From the NCBI RefSeq assembly GCF_000021485.1, contig NC_011761.1:2262001-2326000 (forward strand): a stretch of 64,000 bases of DNA. Reading direction: 5' to 3'. A program made the position numbers and the translations under genes. Every line of letters begins with the position of its first letter. The first letter of the stretch is position 1. The notes beneath the pieces are model-generated. The model did not search any database. It saw nothing but the letters and a program-made list of their open reading frames with translations, and was not told where the DNA came from. The stretch comes from Acidithiobacillus ferrooxidans ATCC 23270 (GTDB taxonomy: Bacteria; Pseudomonadota; Gammaproteobacteria; Acidithiobacillales; Acidithiobacillaceae). Below, piece by piece: positions 8,064-17,204 of this stretch.

Positions 8064-9075
8064 GCGCCCCAGCGGACTGGCCTTGCGCTACGGAAGAATC
8101 GATATCTTCCGGGCCGGTCGCCGCACCGCACACGTAAATCCCTTTACGCGTCGTACCCTGGCTGTTGGTATACTGTTCCGCGCGGTCGATAAATCCGTGT
8201 TTTTCCAGACCGATACCAAAAGTCCTGGCAATTTCCGGGTTCAATGCATTGGGATCCATACCGATGGCGTGAACGACGATATCCATGGGAATCACGATAG
8301 GACGCTTGACCAGGGTATCCTCACCCTTGACCAGCAAACGACCGTCAGGCGACTTGGTGACCTCGGCGATACGCGCCTTGACGAACTTGGTTTTGAACTC
8401 TTCCTGACTCTTCCAGTAGAATTTGTCTTCGTAAAGGCCGAAGGTACGAATATCCATGTAATAAATGAACACATCGGTACTCGGAGAAATTTCCTTGATC
8501 TCCATGGCGAGATTGGTGGAAACGGTGCAACAGATCTTGGAGCACCATTCACGACCAATCTGACGGTCACGTGAACCGACGCAAAGCAGGATGGCCACGC
8601 GCTCCGGAACCCGGCCGTCCGAAGGACAACGAATCTGGCCCGCTGTCACCATCTGCTCCATCTGCGTGGTGGTCAGGACGTCCTCGTAGGTACCGAAGCC
8701 CCATTCCGGCTTGTTGATGGAGTCGAAATGGGTGAATCCCGTACCCAGTATGATGGCACCCGCTTCCACCTTGTCGCCGTTGCTCAGGGTGGCGGTAAAG
8801 TTACCGGCCTCACCCTCTACCTGGGTGACCTTGGCAGACTTGTGGATGCTGATATTGCCGTCGCCTTCCACACGGCTGACCATGCGGCCGATGGCATCTT
8901 TGGCCCATTCGCCAGAAGGTACCAGCTTGGCGTAACCGGAGATGATGGGCGCCCCACCGAGAATATCTTCTTTCTCGACGATGACGGCCTTCTTCCCCAT
9001 GGAGGCTATGGTGGCGGCTGCCGACAAGCCTGCTGGACCTGCACCTACGACTAACACTGTATCTTGTGCACTCAC
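8020..9075 (-). CDS. hdrA: sHdr complex subunit HdrA (FAD/[4Fe-4S])
   Basis: 351 residues from a GTG start with AAGGAG 7 bases upstream. The N-terminal VVGAGPAGLSAA (residues 9-20) binds FAD. The HdrA-type cluster cysteines are Cys165, Cys178, Cys182 and Cys183 (CVGSRDRQIGREWCSKICC). The short length without the extra ferredoxin inserts of methanogen HdrA is typical of the sulfur-oxidiser sHdrA. It is the central flavoprotein of the complex. It lies 12 bases after hdrB1. Confidence 0.95.
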   Translation of the reverse strand: MSAQDTVLVVGAGPAGLSAAATIASMGKKAVIVEKEDILGGAPIISGYAKLVPSGEWAKDAIGRMVSRVEGDGNISIHKSAKVTQVEGEAGNFTATLSNGDKVEAGAIILGTGFTHFDSINKPEWGFGTYEDVLTTTQMEQMVTAGQIRCPSDGRVPERVAILLCVGSRDRQIGREWCSKICCTVSTNLAMEIKEISPSTDVFIYYMDIRTFGLYEDKFYWKSQEEFKTKFVKARIAEVTKSPDGRLLVKGEDTLVKRPIVIPMDIVVHAIGMDPNALNPEIARTFGIGLEKHGFIDRAEQYTNSQGTTRKGIYVCGAATGPEDIDSSVAQGQSAGARAVADLYGQQKIAS

Positions 9076-9087
9076 TGAACTTTCTCC

Positions 9088-10431
9088 TTAAGCGCCCGCT
9101 TTCATATTGATGTTTTGATTGGTGGCCAGTTCGGGGTTGTAGAGGTATTCCACATTGCCCTGTTCCACCTGCTTGAGATAATCCTGGAAATCGGCCTTGG
9201 CCTTGTCCCAGCTGATGCCCATCTTTTCCACCAGATCTTCACAGGGCGAAGCATGCCACTGCAACTGCACGATCTTGAAGGGATCGGCACCACAGGCCAG
9301 GGCCGCGAGCTGGACGTCGGCGACAATGGGAATGCTGTAGTTCATGTCGTGGGCCTTGCCGATCCACTGGTTCTTGTCCATGGTGGTGATGCAGCCGGTG
9401 TCGATGCCGACCATCACATCGGCGTTGGCTTCTTCCCGGGCGACCTTGATCTTGCGATTCATCGTAAAACTGCGGGTGAACTCGCGCTCCGAGATGATGT
9501 GCCGAAACCCGAAGCCACAGCAGTCATACCAGGTGGAGTAGTCGATGACCTGGGCACCCAGCGCCTGGGCGACGGAGGTGCCGACAGCGGTACGATTACC
9601 GCCCAGCACCGTGTTGTCGTAGACGGCGTCTTCCGCCACCATCTTGTAATAGTGACAGGCGGCGTGGTTGGTGACCCGGATGTTGCTCATGTCGATGGTC
9701 TGCAATTCGCTGGCGATACGGTTGCGCATGACGTGCAGCCATTCGCTGTAGTGGACCACTTCCTCGGGGATGACGATCTTGCCGTCCACCAGACGGCCCA
9801 GTTTGCCGAGGATCTTCTTGACCTTCTCCCGCAGTTCGGCGGACTCGATGAGGTATTTGCGGATCTCCTTGTAGTTGCCGAAGGAGGTGCCGCAGTGCAC
9901 CAGAGGGTAGAAGTGGCCGTTCTCGAAGCCGTGCTGCTTGCCGGAGACGTAGGCCTGATGGAAGTTGCGCAGGAAGACGGCGGCCAGGGACTCCACATTG
10001 CCGATGCCGGAGCCATGGTAGTTCCAGGCGGTGCAGGAAGTCTGGTCGGTCTCGTCCAGATAGTCCATGCCAAACTTGTTCATGAACCAGAGGATACTGG
10101 TGGGATAGCCGGGGATGTTGCCGCACTGCCCGCAACTCTTATGATGCCAGAACTGATTCGTAGGAATCCGCTTTTTCCAGCCATACAGAGTATCTACTTC
10201 AACGGGCTTGTGCTGGTCCGTAAGGCGGTGGACGATGATTTCGCCTTCCTTCTCCAACTGCCACATGTGATCACGGACGTCATCCATCCGCTCGCCCAGG
10301 TCCATCGTACGCCGGTCGACATGGCTGCGCACCCAGGCCGTTGCCGCTTCGGCTTCGTTCGCCGAAAGATTCGTGTCCTGAAAGAAGGCGCCGTGCCCCG
10401 CCACGCCTTGCTGTGTGCTGTTGTCGCTCAT
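9088..10431 (-). CDS. hdrB1: sHdr complex subunit HdrB1
   Basis: 447 residues from the ATG at 10431, preceded by a GGAG site. Cysteine-rich elements include CGQCGNIPGYP near residue 100, HAACHYYK, YDCCGFGF and GIDTGCITT. Only parts of the two CCG domains are canonical, as is usual in sHdrB1. It lies between hdrC1 (10 bases) and hdrA (12 bases). A second, nearly identical gene exists at 36112-37464 in opposite orientation. Confidence 0.94.
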   Translation of the reverse strand: MSDNSTQQGVAGHGAFFQDTNLSANEAEAATAWVRSHVDRRTMDLGERMDDVRDHMWQLEKEGEIIVHRLTDQHKPVEVDTLYGWKKRIPTNQFWHHKSCGQCGNIPGYPTSILWFMNKFGMDYLDETDQTSCTAWNYHGSGIGNVESLAAVFLRNFHQAYVSGKQHGFENGHFYPLVHCGTSFGNYKEIRKYLIESAELREKVKKILGKLGRLVDGKIVIPEEVVHYSEWLHVMRNRIASELQTIDMSNIRVTNHAACHYYKMVAEDAVYDNTVLGGNRTAVGTSVAQALGAQVIDYSTWYDCCGFGFRHIISEREFTRSFTMNRKIKVAREEANADVMVGIDTGCITTMDKNQWIGKAHDMNYSIPIVADVQLAALACGADPFKIVQLQWHASPCEDLVEKMGISWDKAKADFQDYLKQVEQGNVEYLYNPELATNQNINMKAGA

Positions 10432-10441
10432 GATGGTCTCC

Positions 10442-11128
10442 TCAGTCCTTGTCGTTCTGGCTCTCGAGCCAGTCTTCATAGTCTTCACGTTTCTCGTCAA
10501 TGAAGTCCTCAATGACGTCGAAAAGGTTTTCATCCATGGTTTCCAATGACTTCAGCACGCCCGTCATTTCCCAGATGGTGTACATCTCGACGGAGGTTTT
10601 TAGCGACACTTCCCACGCCGTTTCCACGGTTTGCAAGGTGCGCACCGGAATGGCTTTACGCAGTATGCGCAAGTCGCCTTCCACCTTCTGGATATTGGGG
10701 CCCCAGTCGGGGAAGTGATCGGGCTGGATCATGTCGGGGGACAACTGATTGCCCGTGGTGATCAGCTTGAGCATGACGCGCCCGAACGGTCGCAGCACAT
10801 CTTTAGCCGACTGCATGCCATGGCGGATGGACACTTCGCGCATGATCATGACAAGCCCACCGGGGGAATTCTTGAAAGGACAGCGTGCGGCACAGGTCAT
10901 ACACTGCGCACAGGCCCACATTTTCTCCTGCATCGCATCGTAGATCTGCTCGACATTTTCCGTCCACAACAACTGCACAATCTCGCGCGGGCTATAGTCA
11001 TAGAACTGCGCAGACGGGCAGGTGGCCGTGCAAATGCCACAATTCAAACATCCATTGAGTTCGTGGTCATAACGAAAATCCGCACGGATTTCGTCGAACA
11101 TCTCCCTCATTTCAGCGTAAGTCGCCAT
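10442..11128 (-). CDS. hdrC1: sHdr complex subunit HdrC1
   Basis: 228 residues with two CX2CX2CX3CP motifs, Cys27/30/33/37 and Cys73/76/79/83, giving two [4Fe-4S] clusters. It is the first hdr gene of the operon after dsrE and is followed by hdrB1 within 10 bases. It acts as electron-transfer subunit of the cytoplasmic sHdr complex that oxidises sulfane sulfur, probably to sulfite. Confidence 0.94.
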   Translation of the reverse strand: MATYAEMREMFDEIRADFRYDHELNGCLNCGICTATCPSAQFYDYSPREIVQLLWTENVEQIYDAMQEKMWACAQCMTCAARCPFKNSPGGLVMIMREVSIRHGMQSAKDVLRPFGRVMLKLITTGNQLSPDMIQPDHFPDWGPNIQKVEGDLRILRKAIPVRTLQTVETAWEVSLKTSVEMYTIWEMTGVLKSLETMDENLFDVIEDFIDEKREDYEDWLESQNDKD

Positions 11129-11191
11129 TCACTCGCTCCTCGCTAACAATAATTACGTCGTACCTGTTGACCCGCAGTGCAGCCCGTCAGT

Positions 11192-11662
11192 TCACATGAA
11201 GAGCGTAATATCTGACTCTCCGGCGAACTCAAAGAACGAGGCAGCACCACCGAGTTCAATGCCGTCAATGAAATCCGCGGTGTCAAACTCGAAAAGATCA
11301 ACGGTCATCTGGCAGGCGATCATCCGTACTTCTGCTTCGACACAGAGCTCACGAAGTTCTTCCAGACTGGCTACACCCTTTGCCTTCATTTTGCTCTTCA
11401 TCATGGAGGTAGCCATCCCTTCCATGCCGGGGAGCACCATCATCAGTGTCGGCATCGGTATCGGCATGGGCATTGCGGGATTCCCGAGCGGACTCACGCG
11501 CAGATGGCTCAAATCCTTCTTCAACAACTGCAGGCCGTAGAAGGTGAAAAATATTTCAACCCCATAGCCGAGCGCCGCTGCGGTAGATGCCAGGATGAAG
11601 GGCGGATAACCCCAATCCAGGGTGCCCTTCGTAGCGATAATTGCCAACTTTTTCTCGTCCAT
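11192..11662 (-). CDS. dsrE: DsrE-family sulfur carrier (DsrE2/DsrE3 type) of the sHdr cluster
   Basis: 156 residues from the ATG at 11662; an upstream in-frame start at 11785 would run into tusA and is rejected. It begins with the DsrE strand KLAIIATKGTLDWGYPPF, has a Pro/Met-rich loop GNPAMPMPIPMP near residue 72, and a conserved cysteine in MIACQMTVDLF. In rhd-tusA-dsrE arrays these proteins exchange persulfide or thiosulfonate sulfur with TusA before oxidation by sHdr. It is distinct from the DsrE at 4655 and that at 45992. Confidence 0.9.
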   Translation of the reverse strand: MDEKKLAIIATKGTLDWGYPPFILASTAAALGYGVEIFFTFYGLQLLKKDLSHLRVSPLGNPAMPMPIPMPTLMMVLPGMEGMATSMMKSKMKAKGVASLEELRELCVEAEVRMIACQMTVDLFEFDTADFIDGIELGGAASFFEFAGESDITLFM

Positions 11663-11705
11663 TATTTGATACTCCCGGTCGGGCTCGCGGCCCGGCTGTG
11701 ATAAA

Positions 11706-11936
11706 TTAAGCCTTCTGGATGAAGAAGATGAACTCGCCAGCAGCTTCCGCCTGTTCCAACAGGGGATTCTTGGTCTGCTTGGCAAACGCTTCGAAATCCT
11801 TCACCGCGCCAGGGTCGGTGGCGACGACCTTCAGGACCTGACCAGAGGTCAACTCCCCAAGCGCCTTCTTGGTGCGGAGAATCGGCAGCGGGCAATTCAG
11901 TCCGCGCGCGTCGAGTACTTTGTCTTCTTGTACCAT
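11706..11936 (-). CDS. tusA: TusA sulfur carrier protein
   Basis: 76 residues. The signature is LDARGLNCPLPILRTKKAL with the active cysteine at residue 15 in CPLP. Length is exactly that of the family. TusA accepts sulfur as a persulfide and hands it on within the rhodanese-TusA-DsrE relay feeding sHdr. The ribosome site is GAGG a few bases upstream. Adjacent rhd and dsrE genes support a dissimilatory role rather than tRNA thiolation. Confidence 0.95.
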   Translation of the reverse strand: MVQEDKVLDARGLNCPLPILRTKKALGELTSGQVLKVVATDPGAVKDFEAFAKQTKNPLLEQAEAAGEFIFFIQKA

Positions 11937-12059
11937 GGGTTAACCTCCTCGGTTATGATGTCTGAAAAACTACCTGCAAGACTCTATCAGGAAAAGTATG
12001 AACAGCAAGGCAAATATTTTGATTTGATGATTAAGCACCCCTATTTTAGAGTATCCTTA

Positions 12060-12389
12060 TCAACTGGACAACTGGACCAAGGGGAACCCCCGGTTGACCC
12101 AGGCGGAGATTCCGCCACGCAAATTAAGCACTTGGCCGAAACCTTGGGACGCCGCGAAAGCCGCCGCCTGCGCCGAACGCCCGCCGCTCAGGCAGTAAAA
12201 AACGAGCGGTTGCGATTTATCCATCTGCTGCACGGACATGGGAAGCAGGTGCAGCGGCAGGTGTCTGGCACCATCGATGACGCCCCGCGCCACTTCGCCG
12301 GGCGAGCGCACGTCAATCAGCGTAAACGCCCCTCCCTGTTCCCGTAAGGCTTTGAGCTGATCCGCAGTGATTTCCTGAAATCCGTACAT
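12060..12389 (-). CDS. rhd: Rhodanese-like sulfurtransferase
   Basis: 109 residues forming a single rhodanese domain. It contains TLIDVRSPGEVARGVI and the active-site loop CLSGGRSAQAA with the catalytic cysteine near residue 67. It starts the rhd-tusA-dsrE relay of the sHdr cluster, 123 bases before tusA. It probably moves sulfane sulfur from thiosulfate or glutathione persulfide to TusA in the cytoplasm. Confidence 0.9.
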   Translation of the reverse strand: MYGFQEITADQLKALREQGGAFTLIDVRSPGEVARGVIDGARHLPLHLLPMSVQQMDKSQPLVFYCLSGGRSAQAAAFAASQGFGQVLNLRGGISAWVNRGFPLVQLSS

Positions 12390-12449
12390 GTGCCACTCGC
12401 TTGCATGAAAGAAAATTGACCGGGGATTCTACATGAAACGCCCGGCAGG

Positions 12450-13478
12450 CTAACCCCCAAGCCGCATCATGAACACTCTGGCGGAACGGTTGGGGTCATT
12501 TACAAAGTGATGGTGCTCCGGCTTGTCCCGCCAGATCCCTTGGGTAATGGCCTCCGCGATCTGTCCGTCACTGGCTGCTCCGCGTATGAGAGGCAAAAGT
12601 TCCAACCCCCCATCCTGCCCCAGACAATACACCAGACGCCCCGTTGCAGTGAGGCGTACACGGTTGCAGGTTGCGCAAAAATCGTCGCTGATGGGCGTAA
12701 TGAAGCCCACCTGGGAGCGCACCGCGGGGAGCTGATAGAGGCGCGCCGGACCATTGTCTGCGGGTCGGATCACGGGTTGCAACGGACCGAAGTGCTGCTC
12801 GATAACCTGCTGCGCCTCGGCAGCGCTCAAGAATTGCGTCTCCCGGGCATCCGCCCCCGCTTCACCGAGCGGCATGGCCTCGATGAAGCGGATATCGACA
12901 CCACGCTGTATCGCATATTCCAGCAGCGCTGGCAGGCTATCCCCATTATCCTGGCGCAGCAGAACGACGTTGAGTTTTATCCGGGGAATCTTTGCCCGTA
13001 TCGCCGCATCGATTCCTTCCAGGACGCGACGCACGTCGCCACCACGGGTCACCCGTGCGAAAACCTCAGGGTCCAGACTGTCGAGACTGACATTCAGGTT
13101 GTTGACGCCCAGCTGTTTCAGAGCGTCGGCGCGCCGCCCCAGCAGCACTCCATTAGTGCTGATGCTGATCTTGCCGACACCGTGACGTCGCGCGAAGCCG
13201 ACGAAAGACAGAATCCGTGGGTGAAGGAGCGGTTCGCCACCCGTAAAACGGATATGGCGGACGCCGAGCCCGCTGAAAATGCGAATCAGGCGGTCATATT
13301 CTTCCGCCTGTAGATGGTCTTTCCGCACGAAGAAGGGGGTCCCCTCCTCGGGAGAACAGTAGCTACACCGGAAATTGCAGTGCTCCGTCACCGAAATGCG
13401 CAGATAGGTAACGCGCCGACCGAACTGGTCCGCCAACGCAGCCCCCTGCGCCGGTTCTGCAACTAATCCCTGCGGCAT
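12450..13478 (-). CDS. moaA: GTP 3',8-cyclase MoaA (molybdenum cofactor biosynthesis)
   Basis: 342 residues. The N-terminal radical SAM motif is Cys34/38/41 in TEHCNFRCSYCSPEEG. The second cluster is CATCNRVRL plus a further cysteine in LVYCLGQ. The C-terminus ends RLGG, matching the conserved GG tail of MoaA. It catalyses the first step from GTP towards cyclic pyranopterin. It lies upstream of, and in line with, the sulfur cluster, separated from rhd by 60 bases. moaC is found 580 bases away on the same strand. Confidence 0.96.
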   Translation of the reverse strand: MPQGLVAEPAQGAALADQFGRRVTYLRISVTEHCNFRCSYCSPEEGTPFFVRKDHLQAEEYDRLIRIFSGLGVRHIRFTGGEPLLHPRILSFVGFARRHGVGKISISTNGVLLGRRADALKQLGVNNLNVSLDSLDPEVFARVTRGGDVRRVLEGIDAAIRAKIPRIKLNVVLLRQDNGDSLPALLEYAIQRGVDIRFIEAMPLGEAGADARETQFLSAAEAQQVIEQHFGPLQPVIRPADNGPARLYQLPAVRSQVGFITPISDDFCATCNRVRLTATGRLVYCLGQDGGLELLPLIRGAASDGQIAEAITQGIWRDKPEHHHFVNDPNRSARVFMMRLGG

Positions 13479-13748
13479 GCCGTCTGCTCCCTGGGAACCT
13501 TACCCTAAGAGGGTTATACTAGACCTCTTTTAAGACTATGTTCAACTCTGCCGACACCCATGACAGAGACAAATGATATGCTGCGCTGCGCCAACCCCCG
13601 GGACGGCCGTTACAGAACGGCTGGAAGGTATGCCCGGATTTTTGACAACGCAAGTCAACGTTTTTAATTTTACAATAAGTAGCGCTTATTTGCTTTGTGC
13701 CCGGCGCGGTGATTAGTTTAGAGGCACACAAACCAAGGAGATCCATAC
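13479..13748. other. Intergenic region upstream of moaA and the 101-residue gene
   Basis: 270 bases between divergent moaA and the small hypothetical gene. No credible coding sequence or hairpin terminator was found. It should contain both divergent promoters. The AT-rich stretch near 13660-13690 is the most likely promoter area for the plus-strand gene. Confidence 0.5.
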
Positions 13749-14054
13749 ATGATTCGCAATGATTTCAAGGAACATTCGCGCATTACCGTCACCTGGAAAG
13801 ACAAGGACGGCAAGCTGCGACCTGGCAACTTCTATGTCTATGCCCTTCTCAAGGACGCCATGATCGTACGCGCCACCGACAAGGACGGCCTGCTGCGCAA
13901 ACTCCCTTTCAGCGATGTACTGCGCGTGGTGAAGTTTCAGGACGTGGCACCACAGGACCGGTACATGATCCCCGAAGACATCCTGAAGGAAGCGAGCTGG
14001 AAGGACCGGGATGTGATGATGCGCTACAGCTCCTCGCCACACCGCGGCAAGTAG
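13749..14054 (+). CDS. Conserved hypothetical protein, 101 residues
   Basis: The start is well supported by AAGGAG 8 bases upstream of the ATG. The protein is small, soluble and charged, with alternating beta-strand-like segments (RITVTWKDKDGKLRPGNFYV, ALLKDAMIVRATD) and no cysteine or membrane segment. I do not recognise the family. It stands alone between moaA and moaC, ends 3 bases before the convergent moaC stop, and is preceded by a 270-bp gap that should hold its promoter. Confidence 0.75.
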   Translation: MIRNDFKEHSRITVTWKDKDGKLRPGNFYVYALLKDAMIVRATDKDGLLRKLPFSDVLRVVKFQDVAPQDRYMIPEDILKEASWKDRDVMMRYSSSPHRGK

Positions 14055-14057
14055 ATA

Positions 14058-14567
14058 TCAGCGGACTGGCGGGCAGGACGCAGGGATTCTCTCCCAGAGA
14101 CCCGTCTTGCCGCCCTCTTTCCGTAAGAGACCGATATTTTGCAGCAGCATCCCACGATCAATGGCCTTGCACATGTCATAAATAGTGAGCAATCCCACGG
14201 AAACAGCCGTGAGCGCCTCCATTTCGATGCCCGTCTGGCCGATACAACGCACTTCTGCGCGGCAGACAATCCGCGCAGGATCGGAAGCAGGGGTTAATTC
14301 GACTTCGACACCGGTGAGGAGCAAGGGGTGGGCCAGAGGAATCAACTCCCAGGTCCTTTTGGTGGCCTGTATGGCCGCGATGCGCGCCACCCCCAGGACG
14401 TCACCCTTTCCCATTCGTCCAGAAGCAATGCGTTCCAGGGTGGAATCCGCCATCAGAATTTCGCCTGCCGCCAGCGCAACCCTGGTCGTCACCGCCTTGG
14501 TACCGACATCGACCATGTGCGCATCGCCTTGCTCATTGAAATGATTGACGGCATCCGGATTTGACAT
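14058..14567 (-). CDS. moaC: Cyclic pyranopterin monophosphate synthase MoaC
   Basis: 169 residues from the ATG at 14567; an upstream in-frame start would add 39 residues unlike the family. Signature segments are [33 protein letters not shown] and [20 protein letters not shown]. It works after MoaA to make cPMP. It is convergent with the 101-residue gene and divergent from mreB. Confidence 0.96.
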   Translation of the reverse strand: MSNPDAVNHFNEQGDAHMVDVGTKAVTTRVALAAGEILMADSTLERIASGRMGKGDVLGVARIAAIQATKRTWELIPLAHPLLLTGVEVELTPASDPARIVCRAEVRCIGQTGIEMEALTAVSVGLLTIYDMCKAIDRGMLLQNIGLLRKEGGKTGLWERIPASCPPVR

Positions 14568-14707
14568 GAATGGGGGACTCCTTTTCGTAAGGGACCGAAA
14601 AACACGCACCACGCAGGACCACCATCCATGAGCATTCCGCAATGGCCGTGAACGATTCTCCGTTCTTTTGGTATCCCCGCGCAAGCCGGACGTTTGGCAT
14701 CATGACT

Positions 14708-14736
14708 TTGGTCTCGGCCGTTCCTCATGATAGACT
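14708..14736 (+). promoter_or_regulatory. Candidate sigma-70 promoter of the mre operon
   Basis: TTGGTC (14708-14713) and TAGACT (14731-14736) are separated by 17 bases, about 90 bases upstream of mreB. Matches to the consensus are partial, so this is a weak prediction. Confidence 0.3.
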
Positions 14737-14770
14737 GCGCGATGCACACGGCTTGTTGCGGATGCAGTAA

Positions 14771-15868
<1,098 letters not shown>

Positions 15869-15891
15869 GCCTTCGGCTACCACGAGCTACC

Positions 15892-16731
15892 ATGCCTGCA
15901 TTGTTTTTCCCCCGCCGCTACCCGCCGCTCCTTCGCGTAGCGGTGCTGATGTTGTTGACTGTATTCGTCTCGGTATCCAGCGAAAAACACCCCAACATGG
16001 GAAACGTCTCTTTGACCATAGCTTATCCTGTGCAGTGGATCAGCATGCAGGGGGCACGTCTGTGGCGGCAGACCGACCATTACCTGCAAAGCCGTGCTGC
16101 GCTGGAATCCGAAAACGTCAGACTACGCGCCGAACTCGTCCATGCACAGCCCAAGCTGTTGGAAGCAGATATTCTGCGTGACGAAAACCGTCAACTTCTC
16201 GCATTGCTCGACAGCATCCCCCACCCGCCCGGAAAGGTGGCCGTAGCGCAGATTATCGCCCAAAACTTGGCACCAGGCAGCCAGTTATTGGTCGCCAACC
16301 TGGGTACGCGTGCGGGGGTCTTTGTCGGACAACCGGTCCTCGCTGCCGGCGGAGTGGCGGGACAGGTGGTTCGCGTTTCCCCGGAGAGCAGCGAAGTGGC
16401 GCTGCTCTCCGACCTGGACAGCAGCATCCCCGTAAAGCCCGCAGGCTCGGACACACCATTGCTGGTGGATGGCACGGGGAACCTGGACAGTCTTACGGTA
16501 CCCTTCCAACCGCGCAACACCCCCCTGAAAGTCGGCGACAAGCTCGTCACCTCGGGTCTGGGTGGGCGTTACCCGGCGGGGCTCAATGTCGGTACGATTT
16601 CCGCAGTCATCCACAATGGTGACCAACCCTTTGCACAGATTGCGGTACGACCGGCCGTTCACCTCGGGCGATTGGGCACCGTGCTCATGCTCTGGGTTAA
16701 CCCAGCCTCCCAGCCCGCAGCAGCGCCATGA
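15892..16731 (+). CDS. mreC: Rod shape-determining protein MreC
   Basis: 279 residues. One N-terminal membrane anchor (about residues 12-32) is followed by a coiled-coil segment (about 60-105) and the two-barrel periplasmic domain ending in GRLGTVLMLW. A Pro/Ala tail closes the protein. It links MreB to PBP2 on the periplasmic side. It follows mreB by 23 bases and overlaps mreD. Confidence 0.95.
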   Translation: MPALFFPRRYPPLLRVAVLMLLTVFVSVSSEKHPNMGNVSLTIAYPVQWISMQGARLWRQTDHYLQSRAALESENVRLRAELVHAQPKLLEADILRDENRQLLALLDSIPHPPGKVAVAQIIAQNLAPGSQLLVANLGTRAGVFVGQPVLAAGGVAGQVVRVSPESSEVALLSDLDSSIPVKPAGSDTPLLVDGTGNLDSLTVPFQPRNTPLKVGDKLVTSGLGGRYPAGLNVGTISAVIHNGDQPFAQIAVRPAVHLGRLGTVLMLWVNPASQPAAAP

Positions 16732-17204
16732 TCGCCGTCGTAGTCGTTCTCGGTTTTTTCTTCGCGCTCGTGGCGGAAGCCATTCCCTGCGGTCCGTTTT
16801 ACGCATCGCTCCACCCGGATTTTGTAGCCCTGCTACTGCTCTATTGGGCCATCAGCAGTGCTTCTGAACTGAGCTTTACCGTGGTCTGGCTGATCGGGCT
16901 ACTTCAGGATATGGTACTTGGCGATGTGCTGGGAGCCCAGGCTATCGCCGGGGTCGTCATGATTTATCTGCTCTACACCGGCATTGCCAGGGTTCGCAGT
17001 CTGGCGTCCTGGGAGCAACTCTTCTTCATATTCATGTTGCTGCTGGCCCACCGGTTGCTGGTCTGGTCGTGGCAGGCCTGGGCAGGCACCATCACATGGC
17101 ATTTTTCGCTGCTTTTAGGGCCACTGATCGGCGCCCTGTTGTGGCCGCTTTTTACGTTGACGCTCGATTATCTGCGTCACGCATTGCGCCTGAACCATAC
17201 ATGA
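16728..17204 (+). CDS. mreD: Rod shape-determining membrane protein MreD
   Basis: 158 residues, almost wholly hydrophobic, with about five membrane helices and the MreD-typical PDFVALLLLYWAIS and VVWLIGLLQDMVLGDVLGAQAI segments. It overlaps mreC by four bases (ATGA) and mrdA by four bases. It is part of the elongasome membrane core. Confidence 0.94.
   Translation: MIAVVVVLGFFFALVAEAIPCGPFYASLHPDFVALLLLYWAISSASELSFTVVWLIGLLQDMVLGDVLGAQAIAGVVMIYLLYTGIARVRSLASWEQLFFIFMLLLAHRLLVWSWQAWAGTITWHFSLLLGPLIGALLWPLFTLTLDYLRHALRLNHT

Noticed and set aside
9115-10503. 462-codon plus-strand open frame
   Set aside because: It is exactly antisense to hdrB1. A mirror frame occurs opposite the hdrB copy, so it reflects the codon bias of the gene and not a second protein.
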